Of a DNA stretch of 6,767 nucleotides, positions 1-5,654 are shown piece by piece (position 1 is the first letter of the stretch; every line of letters starts with the position of its first letter). Below the pieces are notes generated by a model, which saw nothing but the letters and a program-made list of their open reading frames with translations, ran no database searches and was not told where the DNA came from. The translations under genes and the position numbers were made by a program. This DNA is from an uncultured Pseudomonadota bacterium (GTDB taxonomy: Bacteria; Pseudomonadota; Gammaproteobacteria; Steroidobacterales; Steroidobacteraceae), in the NCBI GenBank assembly GCA_903910215.1, contig CAIVYV010000107.1, forward strand, positions 1-6,767. The letters run 5' to 3'.

Positions 1-199
1 GCTCCGCCTCAATCTGCAGCGCCGCTAGCGTGAACAGCGTCGTCGTAGGCGACGGCTCAACGAGCAGATCGAGATCACTGCCGTCATCATCCTCACCAAG
101 GGCGACAGAACCAAAGATCCGCGGACCCGTGACGCCGTGGCGGGCAATGATCTCCCGCAGCGCTTCACGGTGAACCCGAAAAGAATCAGATGGCTTCAT
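1..199 (-). CDS. MNT-type nucleotidyltransferase domain protein (partial, 3' end off the left edge)
   Basis: Sixty-six residues are visible, starting MKPSDSFRVHREALREI. The segment RIFGSVALGEDDDGSDLDLL carries the nucleotidyltransferase fingerprint: G30-S31, ten residues, then D42-x-D44, an exact GS-x10-DxD. The two aspartates would bind the divalent metal for nucleotidyl transfer. In the minimal nucleotidyltransferases (MNT/MntA family, about 100-150 residues) this domain usually acts as the antitoxin of a HEPN/MNT pair, AMPylating the HEPN RNase toxin; a stand-alone or DNA-polymerase-beta-like enzyme is also possible. The partner gene would lie off the left edge and cannot be seen. The ATG at 197-199 fits the family's usual N-terminus; a TTG two codons upstream (203-205) is an alternative. 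Neither has a clear Shine-Dalgarno sequence. The gene is co-oriented with guaA, 85 bp downstream of its stop, so read-through from guaBA is possible. Family assignment is firm; the antitoxin role is inferred. Confidence 0.85.
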   Translation of the reverse strand, partial: MKPSDSFRVHREALREIIARHGVTGPRIFGSVALGEDDDGSDLDLLVEPSPTTTLFTLAALQIEAE

Positions 200-284
200 A
201 CCCAAGATTGTGCCAGATACCGGTAGCAAAGGAACGGGCGACGCTGGCCAGATGGTCAGGAACACCGTGATGGGATTGTCGCCG

Positions 285-1892
285 CTACTCCCACTCAATC
301 GTGGCCGGTGGCTTCCCGCTGATATCGTAAACAACCCGACTGATGCCTTTGACCTCGTTGACGATGCGGCGTGAGCACACATCGAGCAGGTCATAAGGCA
401 GATGTGCCCAATGGGCCGTCATGAAATCGATGGTTTCGACGGCACGCAACGCGATCACCGGATCATGCCGGCGTCCATCACCCGTGACGCCAACGCTTTT
501 CACGGGCAGAAACACGGCGAATGCCTGACTGGTTTTGTCGTACCAACCGGACTTACGCAGCTCTTCGATGAAGATGTGATCCGCAAGTTGCAGTGTGTGG
601 GCCGCTTCGCGCGTGACCTCACCCAGAATGCGCACACCGAGACCCGGGCCCGGGAACGGGTGTCGATACACCATCTCGGCTGGCAAGCCGAGCTCGACAC
701 CGATGCGCCGAACTTCATCTTTGAAAAGCTCGCGCAGCGGCTCAACCAACTTCAACTTCATGTGCGCGGGCAGACCGCCCACGTTGTGATGGCTCTTGAT
801 GACGTGCGCCTTGCCGGTCTTGCTACCGGCAGACTCGATGACATCGGGATAGATGGTACCTTGAGCGAGGAATTCCACCCGGTCACCCGCCGCTGCACCA
901 CCATTACCCGCGCCTGCAAGCTTCTTCGCTTCTTCGTCGAAGACCTCGACGAACAGACGTCCGATGATCTTACGCTTGGCTTCAGGATCAGAGACACCTT
1001 TGAGCTCGCCAAAGAAACGCTCGGCGGCGTTGACGCGGATCACGCGCACACCGAGATTGCGCGCAAAAATATCCATCACGGCATCGCCTTCGCGATATCT
1101 CAGCAGCCCGTGGTCAACGAAGACGCACACGAGCTGATCACCGATCGCCTTCTGGAGCAGTGCTGCAACGACAGACGAATCGACACCGCCCGAAAGACCG
1201 AGCAGCACGCGACCCTTGCCGACCTGCGCCCGTACTCGAGCGATGGCATCTTCGATGATGTTGCCGGCGTTCCAACTGGCCTCGCAGCCGCAGATCTCGC
1301 GCAAGAACCGCTGATAGATGCGCGTGCCCTGTTTGGTGTGCGTGACTTCCGGATGGAACTGCAGCGCGTAGTAGCGACGAGCCTCATCGGCCATGCCGGC
1401 GATAGGCACATCGCCCGTCGATGCAATCGTCTTGAAACCCGATGGCAAAGCCACGACTTGGTCACCGTGACTCATCCAGACATCGAGCAACCCATGCCCG
1501 TCAGAATTCACACGATCTTCGATGTCGCGCAGTAGGGCCGAATGTCCGCGCGCGCGAATCTCCGCGTAACCAAACTCGTGCACGGCACCGGGCTCGACGC
1601 GCCCGCCGAGCTGCGCGGCCATCGTCTGCATGCCGTAACAAATGCCGAGCACTGGTACACCAAGCTCAAAGACGGCAGTCGGTGCGGCCGGTGCATCGGC
1701 TGCGGTCACCGATTCGGGTCCGCCCGAGAGAATGATGCCTTTCGGAGCGAACTCGCGGACCGCCGTGTCACCTGCATCCCACGGATGAATCTCGCAGTAG
1801 ACGCCGAGCTCGCGCACACGACGCGCAATCAGCTGCGTGTACTGCGAACCGAAATCGAGGATGAGGATTCGGTCAGCGTGTATGTCGGTCAT
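285..1892 (-). CDS. guaA: GMP synthase (glutamine-hydrolysing)
   Basis: This cytoplasmic enzyme converts XMP to GMP using ATP and glutamine, the last step of de novo guanine nucleotide synthesis. It has 535 residues; E. coli GuaA has 525. An N-terminal class I glutamine amidotransferase domain (about 7-205) has the nucleophile Cys85 in GICYGMQ and the triad partners His180 and Glu182 in QFHPEVTH. The ATP-pyrophosphatase domain follows with the P-loop-like SGGVDSS at 234-240 and the conserved AQGTIYPDVIES and IKSHHNVGGLP blocks. The C-terminal dimerisation domain contains HPFPGPGLGVR at 411-421 and ends in the invariant KPPATIEWE. A Gly/Ala-rich stretch at about residues 326-337 is roughly ten residues longer than in E. 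coli. The ATG overlaps the guaB stop as ATGA and has no good Shine-Dalgarno of its own, suggesting translation coupled to guaB. No strong intrinsic terminator is seen downstream. Confidence 0.98.
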   Translation of the reverse strand: MTDIHADRILILDFGSQYTQLIARRVRELGVYCEIHPWDAGDTAVREFAPKGIILSGGPESVTAADAPAAPTAVFELGVPVLGICYGMQTMAAQLGGRVEPGAVHEFGYAEIRARGHSALLRDIEDRVNSDGHGLLDVWMSHGDQVVALPSGFKTIASTGDVPIAGMADEARRYYALQFHPEVTHTKQGTRIYQRFLREICGCEASWNAGNIIEDAIARVRAQVGKGRVLLGLSGGVDSSVVAALLQKAIGDQLVCVFVDHGLLRYREGDAVMDIFARNLGVRVIRVNAAERFFGELKGVSDPEAKRKIIGRLFVEVFDEEAKKLAGAGNGGAAAGDRVEFLAQGTIYPDVIESAGSKTGKAHVIKSHHNVGGLPAHMKLKLVEPLRELFKDEVRRIGVELGLPAEMVYRHPFPGPGLGVRILGEVTREAAHTLQLADHIFIEELRKSGWYDKTSQAFAVFLPVKSVGVTGDGRRHDPVIALRAVETIDFMTAHWAHLPYDLLDVCSRRIVNEVKGISRVVYDISGKPPATIEWE

Positions 1893-3355
1893 GAAATGCG
1901 GTAGTTCGGCGCTTCTTTGGTGATGCTGACATCGTGGACGTGCGACTCACGCACGCCCGCGGTGGTGATACGCACGAAGGAAGGCCGCGTACGCATCTGA
2001 TCGATCGAGTGACTGCCGGTGTAACCCATGGCAGCACGGAGGCCCCCTGCGAGCTGATGCAGAATGTTGAGCAAGCTGCCCTTGTAGGGCACACGACCCT
2101 CAATGCCTTCCGGCACGAGCTTCTCGAGCTCGGTCGTCGTATCTTGGAAGTATCGATCGCTCGAACCGTGACGCTCGGCCATGGCACCGAGCGAACCCAT
2201 GCCGCGATAGCTCTTATAGCTCGCGCCTTGGAAGAGCTCGACGTCACCGGGCGACTCTTCGGTGCCGGCGAACAAGCCACCGATCATCACCGCGTGCGCG
2301 CCGGCTGCCAGCGCCTTGGCGATATCGCCCGAATAACGAATGCCACCATCGGCGATCAACGGTACACCGGTACCCTCGAGACCGGCAGCCACGTTAGCGA
2401 CCGCCGAGATCTGCGGCACGCCGACGCCAGCCACAATGCGCGTCGTGCAAATGGAGCCCGGGCCAATGCCCACCTTGACGCCATCGGCGCCCGCGGCCAC
2501 TAGCGCTCGAGCCGCATCGGCCGTGACGATATTGCCTGCGATCACCTGCAGATCGCCCCAGCGCGATTTGACCTTCTCGACCATCTGGATCACACCGCGC
2601 GAGTGACCGTGCGAGGTGTCGACGACGACGGCGTCGACACCCGCTTCACGCAACGCGGCAACGCGATCGAGTGTATCGGGCGAGGTACCGACCGCAGCGC
2701 CAACGCGCAGACGACCACTCTCGTCTTTGCACGCGCGCGGGCGTTCGGTCGCCTTCTGGATATCTTTGACCGTGATAAGGCCGCGCAGCTCGTGATGATC
2801 GCCGACGACCAGCACCTTCTCGATTCGGTGCTTGTGAAATAGCTGCAGCACGTCTTCACGCGGCGCATTCTCGCGCACGGTGACGAGACGATCCTGCGGC
2901 GTCATCACCGACGATACCGGTGCATCGAGATGTGTTTCGAAACGCAAATCGCGGCTCGTCACGATGCCAACGACCTGCTTGCCCCGCACCACCGGCATTC
3001 CGGAGATGCCCTTGGATCGGGTGATGTCCAGCACCTCGCGAATCGTCGTCTCGGGCGTCACCGTGATCGGGTCGACGACAACACCACTCTCGAACTTTTT
3101 CACGCGAGCCACTTCGAGCGCCTGCGCTTCGATCGTCATGCTCTTGTGAATGATGCCGATGCCGCCCTCTTGAGCGATGGCGATGGCCAAACGAGCCTCG
3201 GTGACGGTATCCATCGCCGCCGACACGATCGGCAAATTCAGACGGATCTTGCGGGTCAGCTGCGTGGAGAGGTCGACTTCGCGCGGCAGGACTTCCGAGT
3301 AAGCCGGGACCAAAAGCACGTCGTCGAACGTGAGTGCTTCTTCGAGGATTCGCAT
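1889..3355 (-). CDS. guaB: Inosine-5'-monophosphate dehydrogenase
   Basis: IMP dehydrogenase oxidises IMP to XMP with NAD+, the rate-limiting branch step towards guanine nucleotides; GuaA, encoded next, uses the XMP. The 488-residue length matches bacterial enzymes. It begins with the canonical EEALTFDDVLLVP. The TIM barrel is interrupted by two CBS domains, at roughly residues 93-150 and 152-205, which in this family bind adenine or guanine nucleotides and modulate activity. The catalytic loop GIGPGSICTTRIVAGVG places the nucleophile at Cys303. The phosphate-binding IADGGIRYSGD (335-344) and the mobile flap with YRGMGSLGAM (383-392) are intact. The start at 3353-3355 is fixed by homology. 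The only ribosome-binding-like sequence is a weak GGACGG about 8 nt upstream, lying partly in an inverted repeat. It is first gene of guaBA, transcribed divergently from xseA. Confidence 0.98.
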   Translation of the reverse strand: MRILEEALTFDDVLLVPAYSEVLPREVDLSTQLTRKIRLNLPIVSAAMDTVTEARLAIAIAQEGGIGIIHKSMTIEAQALEVARVKKFESGVVVDPITVTPETTIREVLDITRSKGISGMPVVRGKQVVGIVTSRDLRFETHLDAPVSSVMTPQDRLVTVRENAPREDVLQLFHKHRIEKVLVVGDHHELRGLITVKDIQKATERPRACKDESGRLRVGAAVGTSPDTLDRVAALREAGVDAVVVDTSHGHSRGVIQMVEKVKSRWGDLQVIAGNIVTADAARALVAAGADGVKVGIGPGSICTTRIVAGVGVPQISAVANVAAGLEGTGVPLIADGGIRYSGDIAKALAAGAHAVMIGGLFAGTEESPGDVELFQGASYKSYRGMGSLGAMAERHGSSDRYFQDTTTELEKLVPEGIEGRVPYKGSLLNILHQLAGGLRAAMGYTGSHSIDQMRTRPSFVRITTAGVRESHVHDVSITKEAPNYRIS

Positions 3356-3364
3356 GAGGGGAAC

Positions 3365-3385
3365 CGTCCAAGTAGTGTTTGGACG
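3365..3385. repeat. Perfect 7-bp inverted repeat in the guaB leader (possible operator or RNA hairpin)
   Basis: CGTCCAA (3365-3371) and TTGGACG (3379-3385) are perfect inverted repeats around a 7-nt spacer. On the minus strand they cover the predicted guaB transcription start, and the downstream arm includes most of the GGACGG that is the only Shine-Dalgarno-like sequence before the guaB ATG. The element could be a repressor operator at +1 or an RNA stem that hides the ribosome-binding site. Its geometry does not resemble the PurR box. The symmetry is seen directly; a regulatory role is inferred. Confidence 0.45.
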
Positions 3386-3389
3386 CCTT

Positions 3390-3419
3390 ATTCTACTGCA
3401 CCCGGCCAGACCCGGTAAA
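3390..3419 (-). promoter_or_regulatory. Putative sigma70-type promoter of guaBA
   Basis: On the minus strand a -35-like TTTACC (3414-3419) and a -10-like TAGAAT (3390-3395) are 18 bp apart. TAGAAT matches the TATAAT consensus at five of six positions and TTTACC matches TTGACA at four of six. Transcription would start near 3382-3384, giving a 5' leader of about 28 nt before the guaB ATG. This is a by-eye consensus match in the 73-bp divergent gap; no PurR-box-like sequence was recognised nearby. It is the best promoter candidate in the gap for either direction; no equally good plus-strand promoter for xseA was found. Confidence 0.5.
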
Positions 3420-3428
3420 CTCGCCGGG
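3411..3428 (+). repeat. Small inverted repeat abutting the xseA start codon
   Basis: CCCGG (3411-3415) and CCGGG (3424-3428) can pair as a 5-bp GC stem with an 8-nt loop (TAAACTCG), ending on the base before the xseA ATG at 3429. It occupies the place where a ribosome-binding site is expected, and no purine-rich Shine-Dalgarno is present. The left arm and loop overlap the proposed guaB -35. A 5-bp GC-rich palindrome can arise by chance in this base composition, so function is doubtful. Confidence 0.25.
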
Positions 3429-4793
3429 ATGTCGGCACCCGAGAGAGACGTTTACACCGTCGGACGCCTGAACCGTGAGGTTCGGCTGCTCATCGAGCAC
3501 GGTATGCCGACGCTCTGGGTCGAGGGTGAATTGACCAACTTCTCGAGACCCGCCTCGGGCCACTGGTACTTCACCCTGAAGGATCGAGATGCCCAGGTTC
3601 GCTGCGCCATGTTCCGGCAGCGCAACGCCGTGCTGCGCTTCGTCCCGAAGGACGGCCAGCTCGTCATGGCCCGGGTTCGCGTTGGGCTTTACGAACCTCG
3701 TGGTGAGTATCAACTCCAGGTCGAACACCTAGAGGATTCGGGCATCGGCGCCCTGCGTCGCGAGTTCGAGCGCTTGAAAGAAAAGCTGCAGGCGGAAGGC
3801 CTCTTCGCGAGCACGCTGAAGCGGCCGCTGCCGACACTGCCCACCCGAATCGGTGTCGTGACCTCACCGAGCGGCGCAGCAATACGCGACATCCTGAACA
3901 TCCTGGCGCGGCGCTTCGCGGCGGTCCCGGTCGTAATTTATCCGACCGCCGTGCAAGGCAAAGATGCGGTACCGCAATTGCTGAATGCCATCTCGCAAGC
4001 CAGCACTCGAGAGGAGTGCGATGTGCTCATCGTCGCGCGCGGTGGCGGCTCGATGGAAGACCTGTGGGCCTTCAACGACGAGGCGGTCGCACGTGCGATC
4101 CGTTCTGCGCCAATGCCGGTCGTCACCGGAATCGGGCACGAAATCGACTTCACGATCGCCGATTTCGTCGCCGACGTGCGCGCACCCACGCCATCGGGTG
4201 CCGCGGAACTCGTGGTGCCAGATTCAAGCACGTGGCGCGCGACGCTCAGCAAACTATCGCATCGATTGCAGCAAACACTGGCGCGTCGATTAATGGACGA
4301 TCGAAGCAGCTTGCAGCAACTGCGTCGACGTCTCGAACTCACGCACCCGGGACATCGGGTCAATCAAGCCGCTCAGAAACTCGATGAACTGACGCAGCGA
4401 CTCGGAGCGGCTTGGGCGCTACAGCGCTCGCAACGTGCCACTCGCTTGCACCGCCTCGAGGCGCGTCTTGCCGGGGTCTCGCCGCGCCATCATCTCGAAG
4501 CCTTACGCGCACGCGTGACGCGCCTCGACCATCGCTTGCGACAAACGTGGCTGCAGGAGTGGCAGCAGCGACAACAGCGCCTCGCCCTCGCCTCACGCAC
4601 ACTTAACGCCGTGAGCCCCTTGGCGGTACTCGATCGTGGCTATGCCCTGGTGACCCTCGCCGAGAGCGGTCGACTCGTTCAAGACCCGAGTGAAGCGCCG
4701 ATCGGCACCCTCATCGAAGCGCGTATCGCAAACGGTAAACTGCGCGCGCAAGTCATTTCGCCCAAGGCACTCTCCGACAAGGACTCTGACTGA
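3429..4793 (+). CDS. xseA: Exodeoxyribonuclease VII large subunit
   Basis: XseA is the catalytic subunit of exonuclease VII, which degrades single-stranded DNA from both ends to oligonucleotides in complex with several copies of XseB. From the ATG at 3429 it has 454 residues (E. coli: 456). The N-terminal OB-fold domain (about 8-105) includes VEGELTNFSRPASGHWYFTL. The catalytic domain carries VVTSPSGAAIRDI (143-155), YPTAVQG (171-177), ARGGGSMEDLWAFND (203-217) and the GHE...FTIADFVAD...RAPTP block (236-255). A long Gln/Arg/Leu-rich coiled coil follows (about 265-395), then the SPLAVLDRGYALV segment (396-408) and a basic tail. The reading frame is open further upstream to 3330, but those starts would run into guaB and add residues absent from the family, so 3429 is chosen. 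No strong ribosome-binding site precedes it. xseB is not in the window. Its stop abuts the next gene's start. Confidence 0.97.
   Translation: MSAPERDVYTVGRLNREVRLLIEHGMPTLWVEGELTNFSRPASGHWYFTLKDRDAQVRCAMFRQRNAVLRFVPKDGQLVMARVRVGLYEPRGEYQLQVEHLEDSGIGALRREFERLKEKLQAEGLFASTLKRPLPTLPTRIGVVTSPSGAAIRDILNILARRFAAVPVVIYPTAVQGKDAVPQLLNAISQASTREECDVLIVARGGGSMEDLWAFNDEAVARAIRSAPMPVVTGIGHEIDFTIADFVADVRAPTPSGAAELVVPDSSTWRATLSKLSHRLQQTLARRLMDDRSSLQQLRRRLELTHPGHRVNQAAQKLDELTQRLGAAWALQRSQRATRLHRLEARLAGVSPRHHLEALRARVTRLDHRLRQTWLQEWQQRQQRLALASRTLNAVSPLAVLDRGYALVTLAESGRLVQDPSEAPIGTLIEARIANGKLRAQVISPKALSDKDSD
4779..4783 (+). promoter_or_regulatory. Shine-Dalgarno site of the M23 peptidase gene
   Basis: AAGGA lies 10 nt before the ATG at 4794, inside the last codons of xseA. 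It supports 4794 rather than the in-frame ATG at 4809 as the start, and shows the gene can initiate translation while being transcribed with xseA. Confidence 0.55.
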
Positions 4794-5654
4794 ATGATTC
4801 GTTCGACGATGCGATGCCTCGCGATAATCTGCCTCGCGCTTTGCATGCCGATCGCGATGGCAGAACTTTCCCTGCCCCGCGCAAGCGCAGTTCCCGGCGG
4901 TGTGGTGATGGTCGATATCGAAGGCGACTCGACCGAGGCCCCGTTCGTGAGTTTCGAAGGGGATGCTGTGATGGTGTTGCCGCGTGAGCGCGGTTGGGTC
5001 GCACTCGTTGGCATTCCGCTCTCGCGCTCACCGGGGCCCGCTGCCATCCAGATTCGTCGCGGTGCGAGCACGCTGACTCGCGGCTTCACCATCGAAGGTA
5101 AGCAGTATCGAACGCAGGCACTGAAAGTGGCGCCCAAGCACGTGGATCTTTCCCCTGAGGACACCGCGCGAGTGGAGCGCGAGCAGCCACATCTGCGTGC
5201 GATGTACGGAACTTTCACGGCACAGATCCCTGAGAGTCTGCGTTTCATTCCGCCGGTCAAAGGTCCGCGCTCGAGCTCTTTCGGTCTGCGACGGGTGTTC
5301 AACAATCAACCCCGCAATCCGCACTCCGGGATGGATATCGCCGCTCCCGTCGGTACGCACGTAGTCGCGCCGGCACCCGGCACGGTGATCGATACGGGCG
5401 ATTATTTTTTTAACGGCGGTACCGTGATCGTCGATCACGGTCGTGGGCTCGTGACGATGTACTGTCACTTGAGCCGCATCGATGCGAAGGTGGGTCAAAA
5501 AGTCGCAGCGGGCGACAAGCTCGGAGAAGTCGGTGCGACGGGCCGTGTGACCGGCCCGCACCTGCACTGGGGCGTTGCGCTCAACCGCGCGTTCGTCGAC
5601 CCCGCGCTTTTTCTCGAATCTGCGAACGCGTCGCCCGCACCGGGCGCTCGTTAG
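4794..5654 (+). CDS. Secreted M23 family zinc metallopeptidase (LytM-type peptidoglycan hydrolase)
   Basis: The 286-residue protein has a Sec signal peptide: Arg residues near the start, a hydrophobic core (LAIICLALCMPIAMA) and a likely cleavage after Ala23, without a lipobox, so it should be periplasmic. Residues about 25-105 form a beta-rich domain resembling the M23 N-terminal domain (PGGVVMVDI, GWVALVGIPLS). Residues about 155-275 are the peptidase domain, with Zn ligands His177 and Asp181 (HSGMD) and His258 of HLH (256-258), and catalytic His225 (MYCHLS). All key residues are present, so it should be an active endopeptidase cutting peptidoglycan cross-bridges, unlike LytM activators lacking these residues. 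The ATG follows the xseA stop directly, indicating one transcript. Its last 24 codons overlap the 3' end of der on the other strand, yet the conserved VDPALFL stays in frame. Family is certain; the substrate is inferred. Confidence 0.95.
   Translation: MIRSTMRCLAIICLALCMPIAMAELSLPRASAVPGGVVMVDIEGDSTEAPFVSFEGDAVMVLPRERGWVALVGIPLSRSPGPAAIQIRRGASTLTRGFTIEGKQYRTQALKVAPKHVDLSPEDTARVEREQPHLRAMYGTFTAQIPESLRFIPPVKGPRSSSFGLRRVFNNQPRNPHSGMDIAAPVGTHVVAPAPGTVIDTGDYFFNGGTVIVDHGRGLVTMYCHLSRIDAKVGQKVAAGDKLGEVGATGRVTGPHLHWGVALNRAFVDPALFLESANASPAPGAR

Noticed and set aside
200..220. A sigma54-like TGGCAC element just before the nucleotidyltransferase start.
   Set aside because: The -12 GC is replaced by GG and transcription would start inside the gene, so it is likely a chance match.
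237..283. Candidate guaA terminator: a CTGGCC/GGTCAG stem (244-259) inside a GGCGAC/GTCGCC pair (237-242 and 278-283).
   Set aside because: The inner stem has a mismatch, the outer arms are separated by 35 nt, and no U-run follows. It is too weak to call.
402..1535. A 377-codon open frame on the plus strand, antisense to guaA.
   Set aside because: It is a shadow of guaA in a GC-rich sequence: the guaA frame encodes every expected motif, while this frame gives no recognisable domain and has an Arg/His/Asp-rich composition typical of antisense frames. Other long frames opposite guaB, the M23 gene and der were rejected for the same reason.
3330..3428. An upstream extension of xseA by 33 codons.
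   Set aside because: It would overlap guaB and add residues not found in the family; the conserved N-terminus begins shortly after the ATG at 3429.
5403..5411. A run of seven T in GC-rich coding sequence, possibly a terminator tail or slippage site.
   Set aside because: It encodes Tyr-Phe-Phe of the conserved DTGDYFFNGG motif in frame, and no stem lies directly before it.
5532..5562. A hairpin (CGGGCC/GGCCCG with flanking GGTG/CACC) 19-49 nt downstream of the der stop, possibly a der terminator.
   Set aside because: No T-tract follows on the minus strand, and the sequence encodes the conserved GATGRVTGPHLHWG motif of the M23 peptidase, which explains it.
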